This document shows positions 22,091 through 32,590 of a DNA stretch of 64,000 nucleotides, piece after piece. The notes below the pieces were generated by a model, which saw only the letters and a program-made list of their open reading frames with translations, ran no database searches and was not told the origin of the DNA. Location of the stretch: the NCBI GenBank assembly GCA_029891345.1, contig CM056994.1:63039251-63103250 (forward strand). Reading direction: 5' to 3'. The stretch's first letter is position 1, and the number at the start of each line of letters is the position of its first letter. The translations under genes were made by a program, and so were the position numbers. This DNA is from Dryococelus australis. Taxonomy: Eukaryota; Arthropoda; Insecta; Phasmatodea; Phasmatidae.

Positions 22091-22699
22091 CCAGGCAGCT
22101 TCTACACAGTTGGGTGAGGAACACCCACTTTAAATACACACCTAGGTCCCTTCTGGATATCCCTGCCTAATTAAGGTTAGGATTTTGATTGCTGCTTTAT
22201 AAAATAATTTTTTCCAATTATTTAAATATTCTATTTAACTTTCACCATACATGTTCACGTTGTTTACCAGGTTTCCTTCACCTGGCCTTCGATGTTTTAC
22301 TTCCACAAAATTAAAAGCAATATATTTTATTATTTTCTTAGGAGAGTGCAGCCCACATGTTTATAACATTTGCTTTTTTCAATAATACATTTTGTAGTAA
22401 AATGTATTCCAAATCTATTCGATGGTTCTTGTTATTCATACTTTAGAAACCTTTTGTCACTTTTTAGAGTTGTATTTTGAATTCAGTTAACTGGTATTGC
22501 ACATAAGATAACGCTGGCTATACGTATCTCGCCAAACTGCAGACACATGACAATATAGCAGTAGTCCAAGTTTGGCCGAGCTAATTCAAACTGTGTAGCA
22601 GTGGTTAATCTTTGGAGGAGCCCTTCACTAGGAACACACTACACTTAAGGGTTCAACTATCCAAGTGCAGTCCCAGCCCTATAGTTCTGTCCTGGCTAG

Positions 22700-22800
22700 T
22701 GAATAGCTGGACTCGAACTATATGGCGGATCACACCGGATCCAGTTGTCTTCTCAGGAGCACACGATAGTGCCGCTATCATAACCGGCTTTGCCTTACGT
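22700..22800 (-). repeat. Possible tRNA-derived SINE head within the 3' LTR-specific segment
   Basis: Read on the minus strand, TAGTTCGAGTCC (22709-22720) fits a Pol III B box (GGTTCGANTCC), and a GATAGCGGCACTATCG stretch about 50 bases upstream could be the A-box arm. It falls in the 0.7 kb present only in this LTR, so a SINE insertion could explain part of the difference. Weak. Confidence 0.3.
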
Positions 22801-23720
22801 CATTTTTCAAAACAGTTCTTTAATTTTGCTTTATACCATGAACACATAGGTGTTGGCAGAAGGTACATCTTAAACAGTCATTAAGAAAGTTAGAAAATGA
22901 GATAAATAATGTAATTCCTGAGACACAAGAAGGTGATGTTCTCTTTACACCACGACTGGAGAAGAGGGCAGAGTACCTCTAGAACAATTATTGATAATCC
23001 TTCTTAACAACAAAGTATTGGGGTATGACCTCCTTCCCCTCCCAGAACCTTACAATATAATTTCTCCTCGCGTACCACAAGAGCCTGCGAGCAGCCGGTG
23101 CCCTGTTCCACCACAACCAGAGTCTGCCGCTGTTCCGCAGCCAGTCGCCCCAGTGAGGCAGGAGGAGAAGAAGAGGAAGGGGTCGCTGCCTCGTGATCAG
23201 CAGGTAAAGCACAGACCCATTAGATTGTGTATGACTCCCGACGTCGTCCCTACAAGCTATCCTATACATCCCACTTTATACACCGGCATTCTGCTGCCAC
23301 GAGAGTTGTGCCTTGTTGGTATGGTCCCCGCGATACTGGCGATCGCAATCTATTTGGATGCCACCTCCATCACCTGTACACATACTGTGTCAAGCAGAAT
23401 TTTGAAAGTAAAATTAAATCTAGGGGTTACAACCCCCTAGGGGGCCCTCAAACCAGGATGCCCACCAACTACCCAATCTGTAACAGGAAAACCCAACGTG
23501 AAAGGTAGAACCCCCCATAAGCTAGCCAGGGACTTGTGAGCACCCCTTGATGACATTAGGGTTGTAATTTGAATTTTGCTTGTACTGTGCAACTTCCCTA
23601 CATAATCGGGCACTGAGATTAAAACCCTCATTACCCGTCCGTACTGAGTTGGCCTTGTAACCAACCCTATAGGTGTATTTGATTTAACGTCATTACACTT
23701 GGTGGCTTAAAATGCTTCCA

Positions 23721-25515
23721 GTAAGACCAGTAATCGTAGAAAAATAATCAAAATAACGGAACTGTCGAAATATGTGAAATTGTAAGCAAATAAAATAAAT
23801 AATTTTGAGGTGTTGTCCTAAAATACAATGCTAGCTATTTCTTAGGGTAGGGGCTTTAAATTACTGTCAAAATAAATAAATATACAGCTCTAAATAAATA
23901 AACATAAGCAAATAATCTTTAAAGTCTGGTACTGCTGTAATACATCCGTAGAATTTATAGGTTAGGTGGTGTACTACACAAAAAATCCAGCTATAGGATA
24001 TTTTTTATGTTGTGTTTACTGTTTTGTTATGACAGTACGAGTTAATTTTAATGTTTTCTCTTACTTACACGTACATTAAGTTTCATCTTGTACAAAACTA
24101 AGATTTGCAGAACCCGTAATCTTTTCATAAATGGATACATACAGCTTGAAGTTGTTTGAGTGCCCGCATCTTGTCTGCTAGTTTTGTGGGTATAGCAGAA
24201 ATTTAGAACAAGTTCTATTAGTTTCGGGAATACCCATGGGTACGAAAGCAGCTATACCTAGTGCCAGGCTCCTCCGGAGCGGGTTGAATTGTAACCTACA
24301 GTTTGAACTTGAAGTAATATACAGTAATTAACACGATGAGGGTCAATGATGCTCATATATCAAGTCTAAATTAAGTTTACTATACATTTGCAGACATCTT
24401 TGTATTTGAATTTTTATTGTTGCTGCATGGGTGTACAAAATAGAAGACAAGGCTTCTTATACATTTGGCCAATGTTAAAGACGTTATTTATCACTATCAA
24501 TGTAATTTTCAGTCTTATTATGTATCTCGTTCTCGCTAGTTTTTATAGCACACCGCATTCATACCACCTTGTTTCCTCTAATATCCAGTGTCAATGTTTT
24601 TAGTGTGTGTCTTGTTTCATTTGTGAGGTCTGAAAATAAAATTTTCACCCTTGAAATAAATAGCAGCACCATCTCAGACAATGTCCGTAGCTGACAGATT
24701 GCTCAATTGTGAAACTGTAATTATAGCTCGTCGCAACCTATCGCATCGCACACATCGCTGTATTGTGGAACTAACTGTAGACAGCCAGTAGCCAAACCTT
24801 CCCTATCCTCCCTCACCATTCAGCAACTTGTACAACTGAATCTCCACTCTTCTCCTGCCCTTCATCCTCGCATGATGAAAGGGTATGTTAGATATGATGA
24901 TTACTTAATCATTATTACTAGGAATTTTGGAGAGGCTCCACCTAGTTTGCTGTAAAAAAAATAAAATGTGATAGTGAGGAGGGTTATCAAGATCGCTGTG
25001 TTTATCCAGCAAGATGTATAATTTACGTCCAATATATTTATATTGGTTTGCTGAATTGTATTACATTTAAGAATACCGTTTGAAACTAGTCTTTAATGTG
25101 TAAAACATCATTTATGGGGTATATTTATGCAGTGATGCTAAGGATATTATAATGATATTATCAATAATCAGGTTTGTTTGGATGTATTTGTTTTGGTTCG
25201 GTAATTTGGTTTGTATATAACCTAAATTTGTTTTACGTTTTATTTATGATGGAATTCATTTAATTATTATTTGCAGCCCTGATTCAAGTGTGATATTTTG
25301 GTTAACTTAATAATTTTCCCCACAAAATGAATAATCTTATGTATTTACATAATATTATTATTTTATGCAAATTTTTGGTATTCTACGTCTTAATTTATTA
25401 ATCTAAGCTCATAAATTCTGTTTAAATGTTATTGGAAATGATGAACATTATTTTGAGTTGTTCTACGTAATAACCAGTTTTAGTCCGTTTAAGTACCCAG
25501 CATTACTGAAATATT
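23721..25515. other. Intergenic, nothing recognised
   Basis: AT-rich. Small chance ORFs only (for example 24388-24603). No element ends or splice-framed exons seen. Confidence 0.5.
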
Positions 25516-25571
25516 GAGTAATGACGTCACCGGATGTGACGTAGTGGGCATTTCCGCCATCTTAGACTTGA
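25516..25571 (+). promoter_or_regulatory. Candidate promoter: CRE, ETS and YY1-like sites
   Basis: Within 56 bp lie a palindromic CRE (TGACGTCA, 25522-25529), CCGGAT (ETS core), a second CRE half (TGACGTAG), and CCGCCATCTTAG, which resembles the YY1 element found at many animal transcription starts. The cluster sits in otherwise AT-rich DNA and directly precedes two in-frame ATGs (25578, 25614) and a splice donor. Binding is inferred from motifs only. Confidence 0.45.
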
Positions 25572-25577
25572 GAGGGT

Positions 25578-25850
25578 ATGAACCCCGGATTGTTCAGACA
25601 CACTGCCACCATCATGACCGAGTAAGGCACTTTTTGGAGAGGTCTGCAGCGAATCACATGATTTGTAATGTGGGCCACCCTAAAGTTAGGAAATCTTACT
25701 TGGGCAGAGAACAGTAAGACTTAAATAGGTTATTTTGAAAGAAGTTGTCTTTTTTTTTTTAGTAGATTCTTAGCGTTGACTGACGGAGACCGACTCCTTG
25801 TGCCAGCAGTAGCGGCCGATGTTATGTGCGAGGTGGTGACATACAGTTAA
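25578..25850 (+). CDS. Candidate two-exon small gene or gene 5' end, unknown product
   Basis: Exon 1 opens at ATG 25578 (or in-frame ATG 25614, context CACCATCATGA) and ends at a good donor, GTAAGG, at 25622. A 141-bp intron ends with a 13-base pyrimidine tract and AG at 25761-25762. Joining keeps the frame: exon 2 (25763-25850) adds 28 codons (through RFLALTDGDRLLVP and AADVMCEVVTYS) and stops at TAA. The upstream promoter-like cluster supports a real start. The product would be about 43 residues, so it may be a 5' end whose true exon 2 ends earlier at an unseen donor. I recognise no family. Confidence 0.35.
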
Positions 25851-26619
25851 CCTTGGCACGGGATCCTGCTACTATTTTGAGATCTTTTAGAAATTGAACT
25901 TCATTAATATTGAGAACTAGGGTCTGACTGAAATAAGTCCAGTGGTTTTCAAGAGTAGGATGCGTAGTGCTATGCCAGATGATAAGCAATTCCGTGCGCA
26001 TAACCATAATTGATTTGTACAGCTATTTAAATTCTGAGCCAGAATAGATCAGTATGAGAGAATTGTACACTAAATTGATATGTTGTGATAACTGTAGGGA
26101 TTTTTGGGAATAAGTAATTCAATTTTCGTTTATTTTCCCGGACAACGATTCTCTTCACAACTAATTAAATAATTTCTTTAATTTAATTCTCACACAAGTA
26201 ATTCATTTTCTATTATTTATCTTCTGAGTAAAGAGATTTATTTTAAATTTCCTGATTTTACTTCCTTTGATTGTGAGATGCTATTCATGAATATAATTTA
26301 TATGAATAGCAATTATTATGAATAATAATTTTCATTGAATAAAAGTTACATTTGAAATGAACAACAAAGCCTATGATTCCAAGTAGTTGCTGGTATGCCT
26401 TACTGAGATGTGTATTTGTGTGTCTACTCCTAATTACACTTGATTTAAATGTACGAACTGCACCACACGAGAGTGATGTGTGCCATTTTCACATGTTCTG
26501 TTACAGTGAGAAGTTTGTTTCACGTCTGGTAAGTGATATGCTAGACGGAGTTCTTAGTGCTATTTTGTGTTCATGTTCTTCTTTATACTAATTCTGACAT
26601 AGTGATAATCCGAGTGTTA
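25851..26619. other. Intergenic, nothing recognised
   Basis: AT-rich. The 72-codon ORF at 26373-26591 has a hydrophobic start (VFVCLLLITLDLNV) but no splice or promoter support. Confidence 0.4.
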
Positions 26620-27590
26620 CTGTCTATCTCGTATAAGATGGCAATATTTTGACAGTCAATGAGTGGCAACTTGACGTATACGAAACAAACTAAATGCAGT
26701 TTACAAAATCGTATATCAGCTGATGCATGAACAAACAAAAGTTAATATTAAGTTGGCTATTCTGAGTGCACTGGTGACGCACATCAGATAAGTACAAAAT
26801 ACGCTATAACAAAGAGTTCCTAGATTAATATATATACTTTATTTAATGTGGTCACAAAACAGCAGTTGTAAGTGTTACAAACTAATCTTTGTGCTAAAGT
26901 AGTAATATATAGGTGTTCCAAATGAAATGCACAATAAGACGATTCATAGCCGAATTAAATGAACTTCAAATCTTAGATCTTTTCATGTCTTATTCCAACT
27001 GCCCATCCATGTTTTCCATATGTGCTTGATATTAATTCTAAAAGCCTACAAAAATATTGTATGGTAATACTGAATTTTTTTTTTTAATAATTTGACGAAA
27101 TATAGTTCAAATTCATGTCGTTTCGAGGCAGTAATAGGAGAAAATTCAAGTGTTAAAAAGCAGGATTTAGAGGCTGGGTGAACCTGCTGCTATCTGTTAG
27201 TACCGCGAGCGGCTCACGAGCTTTACCATGTTGTGAGCGCCATCCGAGTGCTCTTTCTCGAACTTAACCGGCTATAAAATTGAAATTAATATGTTTCGTA
27301 AGTAAAATTAATTTACGAACAGATACCAATAGTTTTATATGTCCGTGATCTCTGCGTAATTTTTAAAGTAACGTATATTTCAAGTACAGCGGTTTTGATT
27401 ACTAGTAATTTCTATTGGGCCAGGAATTGTCCGTCTATGTCCTAAACACACCAAGTTTTTTCCCAGAAACCCATTTCCTTGTTTTTGTGAAGCTTCCAAT
27501 TTACACACCAGCTGATGACGAAAGGATACTTAAACTAAAAGTAAACATTCGTTAACTATCAAAATTTACCATCTTATACGAGATAGACAG
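26620..27590. mobile_element. Tc1/mariner-type MITE, 971 bp
   Basis: The two ends are inverted repeats whose first 22 bases are identical (start CTGTCTATCTCGTATAAGAT), with similarity continuing to about 40. TA flanks both ends (26618-26619, 27591-27592). No transposase ORF. TA target choice points to the Tc1/mariner superfamily. The high end identity suggests it is younger than most elements here. Confidence 0.8.
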
Positions 27591-27592
27591 TA

Positions 27593-28457
27593 TGTGTTAA
27601 TGAGATAATAGCACTGGCAAGGAATTGGTGCTACAATGAAAATGTTTGTCCGGCACACTATACTGTTCTCGTGGATGATAATGACGCCATAGATGCCACC
27701 ACTCACGTTACCTCCCCTACCTTCCCCTCGTCGCCTCTTACGGGTGGCGCTATGCAGAGAAGCTTTTCTCACCCCAGTTATTTGCTCATTATCATTCATA
27801 ATTTTATTAGTCTGGGGCCCTTCACAATATCAATTATAAATAACAGTATAAATTAAATCAATCTTTCCTCATCTGTGAAACAAGAGAGTAGTGAAAGTAA
27901 TGACTAATAACTTTTTTATACTTTTACAATATACAGGTATACAACACAGGTAAGTGTCGTAAGATTATGTAATTTTGGTTTAATACTCTAGGCTTACCTT
28001 GTCTATATTAAGTGTCGAGTGTACTACATAATGTATTACTAGTAAAATTAATATACATATAGTAGAAATAGGTTCAGAGATGGTATGTTTATACAGTAGA
28101 CATGCATCGCTATGTTACTTTTCAATACACTGTGACCAACGAGACAGGAAATCAATGTGCGTCGAAGTTGGCCGACAAGGTGGATTGTGGGAAATTTCCG
28201 GATGTTAGTTTCATTTTTGTCCTGTCAGGGGTTTGGGATTTCCGAGTGTTTAAATGTGTTTTTATTGCTATTCATGTTGTTTAATGTGGTAAATCTAATA
28301 AGTGTGTGGAATGACGAGGAGTGTTTCTCTGCTATTAAAGCAAGGAAAAAGTTAAATTGTAATATTTGTGCAGTGATAAGTGTGTCTGTGTAGTGTTGTC
28401 AAATGGGTAGGTACGCCGTATGAATGGTGAGTAGTAACCAAATTAAATTTAACTTTA
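27593..28457. other. Intergenic, nothing certain
   Basis: A short GC-richer patch at 28150-28210 (GATTGTGGGAAATTTCCGGA) has ETS-like and ZNF143-like features, but no framed exon follows that I can support. Confidence 0.35.
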
Positions 28458-29282
28458 CGATAGTGGGGAGAGCGATGAAGATCAGGGAAATTGTGGGGTA
28501 CGAGTGTAAAATATGTAAGTTTTCATGATAAAAAGATACCCCACAAATGACCTCCAGTTCATAGTCCTCCCTACTATTGTATTTGTAACTTGTATTAGTA
28601 ATATTGTCAACTTTGATATTGTTCGGTTACATCTTTGTGCAATTAAACGTGTTTTTGTGATAAAATATTACGAATATATCAAGAATATCATGAAAAAATG
28701 TTAAATTGCACAATGACCTAACCAAACAATACCTATTCCACAATATTATAAATACACATTCAGGCTAACACCCAAATTTTACTGTGATAATGTATGATAT
28801 TCAAGCATAGCCCCCTCGCAAGGAAAAATACTATACAAGCATAGCCAAACATTATGCACCATGCCAGAGTGCCAGCACCAGCACGGGAGTAAATTCTCAT
28901 GATAGTGATTCAAGGCAATTTTTTTTTTGTGGCGACGCAAAGCGTCACGCAACAGCGAAGCTTGAAGTTTCCCCAGAAATGATTTTCATGCATAGCCCAT
29001 TTGCACTGAGGAAAAATGTTTTTTTTTTTAAAGATATTTTTGTGCTAAGTTATTTGTAAGTAATATTTTTGTAATATTGTTTTATGAAAAAGTGTTTAAT
29101 TGCAAAAAAATTGAATTGAACAATACCTAAATTGCCAATACAATCTACAGATACAATAGTGGGCAGGGCTATGAACTGGAGGTAAATTGCAGGGTAAAAT
29201 TTTATCATGAAATCGTATAATTTTTTTATTTATTTTTTGACCTTGCAATTCCCCTGATCTTCATAGCCCTCCCACTACCATT
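28458..29282. mobile_element. Compound inverted-repeat (foldback/MITE) element
   Basis: Two arms of about 125-130 bp (28458-28580 and 29152-29282) are inverted copies of each other. Each arm is itself nearly palindromic, with AGTGGG...GGGCTATGAA at one end and TTCATAG.CCT.CCCACTAT at the other. The roughly 570-bp centre contains direct repeats: a CATGCATAGCCC...GAGGAAAAAT type at 28803 and 28986, and an ATGAAAAA.TGTT.AATTGCA...CAATACCTA type at 28690 and 29083. A hairpin GACGCAAAGCGTC sits at 28936. It is either one foldback element or two inverted MITEs around duplicated filler. Confidence 0.65.
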
Positions 29283-29698
29283 TTTTGGGTTTCTATTTGT
29301 CATATCTTGATGCCCCTAGTAAATTTGTTCTGTGTAATTAGTAGAGTGGAATTATACCACTTTTGAGATTTTTTTTTCATTTTATCAGAAAAGCCCCTAT
29401 TCTGAAATTTTTACCGTGAGAAGCTTCAGAGGGTGTGGAAGAGAACAGAGCGGAGTAGCCAGTCTATGTTTGTGAGTTGAGTGCAGTATGTTACGGGAGG
29501 AATTGGTATCTGTGAGGGGTTGGAAAGTTCAGGAAGGGTGTGGAAGAATAGTTTGGTGGCATAGGAGAGAGTGCTTGTTACCAGGTGATTGCCTAATTGC
29601 GGGTGTTATTATTATTATTAAAACATAATTATTTTTTCTAAAACACAACCATTTTCAGAAAATAATTTGTCGCTTACATAACATATAAAAAAAAAATT

Positions 29699-30121
29699 TT
29701 AACTGTACCCAACACTTTTGTAAAATACCACTACACACACTAGGGCACACAATAGCTGGAATCCTTGAAAAGTTAGCTGTATATAACAAAGTACAGCTTC
29801 CAAGCGGAGAACGTAGGTTTGCCACAGAAGAAAGTACAGTACACCCAGAATTGAAGGGACAAGGAGACCTACGGAAGCGATAAGAGAAGTCAAACTTCCA
29901 GTCAAGTTTCCCTTCATTCCTAGAAATATTCGCCCCGATTCGGTGACACACAGAAAAATCAGCAAAAGCATTTCTGTAGCAAAAGTGTCTGATGGGTAAG
30001 GTAAATGTATAAACTTGAATATCATAACTCCAAATTCACACACAGCCAACATCCCGAAGTAGAATGAATTGAGATATAATAGCACTTCGAAAGGTAAAGA
30101 CGACTGTATTGCGTGAACCAT
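29699..30121 (-). CDS. TMEM216/TMEM80-like transmembrane protein (Transmemb_17 family)
   Basis: An intact 140-codon ORF, close to the usual 140-150 residues of the family (TMEM216, TMEM80, TMEM17). Four hydrophobic segments lie at roughly 9-38, 47-68, 79-100 and 109-133. Family motifs are present: LPYP (40-43) after the first segment, LGMKGNLT (67-74) after the second, and LLWQTYVLRLE (98-108) closing the third. TMEM216 and TMEM17 act at the ciliary transition zone with the MKS complex; the same role here is inference. TMEM216 and TMEM80 fit about equally, so no symbol is given. The whole frame is one exon, while vertebrate orthologues are split, so it is either naturally intronless or a retrocopy. 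No canonical AATAAA follows the stop. Confidence 0.85.
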   Translation of the reverse strand: MVHAIQSSLPFEVLLYLNSFYFGMLAVCEFGVMIFKFIHLPYPSDTFATEMLLLIFLCVTESGRIFLGMKGNLTGSLTSLIASVGLLVPSILGVLYFLLWQTYVLRLEAVLCYIQLTFQGFQLLCALVCVVVFYKSVGYS

Positions 30122-30510
30122 AACACACTATCGATTTCACAAAGCAAGGAAGACAAAAGAGTCACAATGACACAACGCTAAACTTTTAAAATACAAGCCT
30201 ATTTTCCACAGTACACATGAAATATAAAAAAAAAACGTCTGTTGCGTGTTGCCAAATTCAGATATGACAATACCCATATAAAATTCAAAATGTCCCACTT
30301 TTCCGTCACTTTTTGGCGAATCAATTTACCGGGAAATAAAATTAATTCTTACTTGAAATGTAGTACATATAACTATTCTAGAAAACATTTATCACAAAGA
30401 TCATCAAATAATCTTTTCTCAAACAATACTTAAGGTACTGCAAGGCAGCATTTGACCGAGGCCGGGTTACAAATCAGAGATGTTTTTTTCAAATTGCAAG
30501 AAATGTGTAC

Positions 30511-30590
30511 ACTCGTGCACTCGCACTCGGTATGACATCAGAGAGTGCTTTCCCAAATGTTCGAGTGCGAGTGCGTCAGCGAGTGTTTTC
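30511..30590. repeat. Hairpin-forming inverted repeat
   Basis: CACTCGCACTCG (30518-30529) pairs perfectly with CGAGTGCGAGTG (30562-30573) across a 32-base loop, with further imperfect pairing outside (ACTCGTG / AGCGAGTG). Could be the core of a small foldback element; no target duplication identified. Confidence 0.8.
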
Positions 30591-30928
30591 ACATGCATGC
30601 TCTATCCGTGATCGCTACAACTGCCATGCTTCTGTTAATAGTGCAACATCAAGAAATATCATATCAGTATAAACACTTTAAGCTGTAAATAAACTAAACA
30701 ATAATCAAGACCAACAAGATAATCAGTATTAAGACTTGCCTCAAAATGAACATTAAACAAGTAAATAAGCAACAACATTGTATATATCTGTAGTGTCCAT
30801 TCCCTCACAATAGTCAACTAGGCTGATGTCAACAATTCAACTCCGAGGAGGTAGGGCCTGAGAGGACAGCCTACAGCCCCGATGTTAAAAGGAGCAGCAT
30901 CAATATTGACATCGCCTGACAGTTGGCT

Positions 30929-32590
30929 TGTTCCTGATGTCCACGTATCTCTTGTGCCCATGTGTTCCATCGCAGATGCATTAACCACCCAGCAACACTC
31001 AACAGATCAGCATAATGTCGCTGTCTCGATCAGTGCAGGTCGACAAGAATTGCATTACACATTTCTTACTGCTCTGTAACTCGTGGCCGCGAGTCATAAT
31101 ATTTAACATTTATCACAAAAGGTAACACTTGTGATGAATGCATATGTGGTCTAAATGAGTGTCCCGTGAAGTCACGACCATTAGATACAACAGTAATTGG
31201 AGGGAACACGGGGATAAGCGGCGCAGTTTATTCCCACAGCCTTCCGATGTGTGTGATGTCGACGGCCCCATGGCCGAATCTGGAGTGCGACGAGGTTCCA
31301 AGTAGTTTCAAAAGATGGGGAATTAAATTCCCGCAGGAAGTGTGAAGTAGCGAGCGGTTTCCTAGCTGTATTAAATAATGTAAGCATTTAAAGGCATAGT
31401 TGGCTGTGATAGCACCCTAATTGACTAGGGAAAACGCCCACTCCAGCATAGAGAGTAGATAACACTCAATAGAATACAAAGTATAGCTCTGCCCTTAGTT
31501 ACGTAATCCATGTGTCGTCACATCCATACAAAGTTTTGAAATTATTACCATTACGACACACGCCAATTCTAATATGTTAATTATAAGTGTACATGTAATC
31601 ATTTATCGAGAATCAGCCACCTGGGGCATCGTTTCATTTAATATCACCCTTCAATTGTGGTGACATACTCAGGACGTCACATTCTTATCCATATCTGGGG
31701 CTCCGGCATTCACGAGTATATCACGAATGTGTTTTAGTTTAGGAATCAAAATTATGGTAGTTTCACTTATCATGTTGATCATTAAGTTCCATTTTCTCAT
31801 GTTTTCATTTTGGCGCTGGATTCGCTGGACGTGCAGCAAAACTGACGCCATGTCGTTAGACAGACTTCAGCACTCCAGACAACCGGCAGGGCAGATGGTA
31901 AGCTCAGCATACCTCCTCTCTGCAATTCATTATAGACTGCATTTTATTCATATCCATAGTTAACGTAGTTCAAGAACATTTTACTACTCTCCGAGGGGAA
32001 GTCTCCCTGCATCCTGACATAACATACCAGGACTTAATGTGCAGGATGCATTTCACGTAATTACAACTTAGGGTTTATGCCTTAGTTTTCAGCAGTAGCG
32101 ACCAACACCAAGTCAAGAGTGCCAGGTCTACTCCCTAAGGTACACATTCAAAAGTGCAGTAACATTTCGTTGTACCTTTACAGTAATGAAGTACTCGTAC
32201 AATAATAAGACTTATTTCATTGAATTTAACTCTCCTGAGATAATCTGGTACAGCACTCTAGCAGCATCAAATGTATAGGGGTATTTCAGTGTATGTTTTG
32301 CATTTATGGGGCCTGCAACCCTCCAGCAGATTAAATTCAGTGGTAATATCGGAGTGCGAAGTGGCCGACAGCTTCGCCCACAGACAATATTTTACCTTTA
32401 CATAGTATAATGGCCAAATTAAAATACCTCTCCTTCATATCGACCATGTATCCAGAGTCTCCGTAGGCCGTACGACCCCTTCAACAATCCTTCTCTACAC
32501 CGAACGTGGTGCCAGGCACTTCATCAGTTCCTGTTCCCCATTTGCTCGCAGGTGGGAAACAAACACACCAACAGCACCTCTGGAGTTGCA
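30929..32590 (+). repeat. Long LTR-like repeat, copy 1 (5' LTR of Gypsy element 2)
   Basis: 1,662 bp, matched along its length by 50522-52169 in the same orientation. Both start TGTTCCTGA and end in CA (GTTGCA here, GGCACA there), the canonical LTR ends. Gypsy gag and protease follow in (+) orientation at 33673-36210, so this fits a 5' LTR. Each copy carries a tRNA-like module (31263-31340 here). No clear primer site follows directly; TGGCTTCCCAACTCGGGC 10 bp on is a weak candidate. Confidence 0.65.
31263..31340 (+). other. tRNA-like module inside the LTR repeat
   Basis: An A-box-like TGGCCGAATCTGG (31271) and, about 45 bases on, a T-arm-like hairpin GGGGAATTAAATTCCC (near 31317-31332). The copy-2 counterpart is TGGCCGCCGGA (50867) and CGGGGAATCAAATTCCCG (50909-50926). 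Order and spacing match an internal Pol III promoter of a Ser/Leu-type tRNA. It is shared by both LTR copies, so it is part of the repeat family, perhaps an old SINE insertion in the ancestor. Confidence 0.45.

Larger units (their letters stand above)
5069..23720 (+). mobile_element. Ty3/Gypsy element 1, decayed, with nested insertions
   Basis: Two direct repeats (5069-6915 and 21250-23720) bracket Gypsy coding remains in (+) order: gag 7550-8603 and 13372-13513, protease 13552-14165, an RT scrap near 15186. A primer binding site like tRNA-Lys lies just after the left repeat and a polypurine tract just before the right one, as expected for 5' and 3' LTRs. Inserted in it are a LINE (8604-13359), which itself holds a hAT element, and a pogo-like element (15649-17445). 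RNase H and integrase are not recognisable. No 4-6 bp target duplication is visible at the outer ends, so the ends are old or slightly misplaced. Confidence 0.75.
21250..23720 (+). repeat. 3' LTR of Gypsy element 1
   Basis: Partner of 5069-6915. Includes TATAAAAGG at 21712-21720, a Ser/Ala/Arg-rich frame (21794-22090, ending SLRP then stop as in the left copy), and about 0.7 kb (roughly 22455-23135) missing from the left LTR. That extra part contains a possible reversed tRNA-like B box (22709-22720). The shared frame SRI.KVKLNL.VTTP lies near 23395. No target duplication pairs with the left outer flank. Confidence 0.7.
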
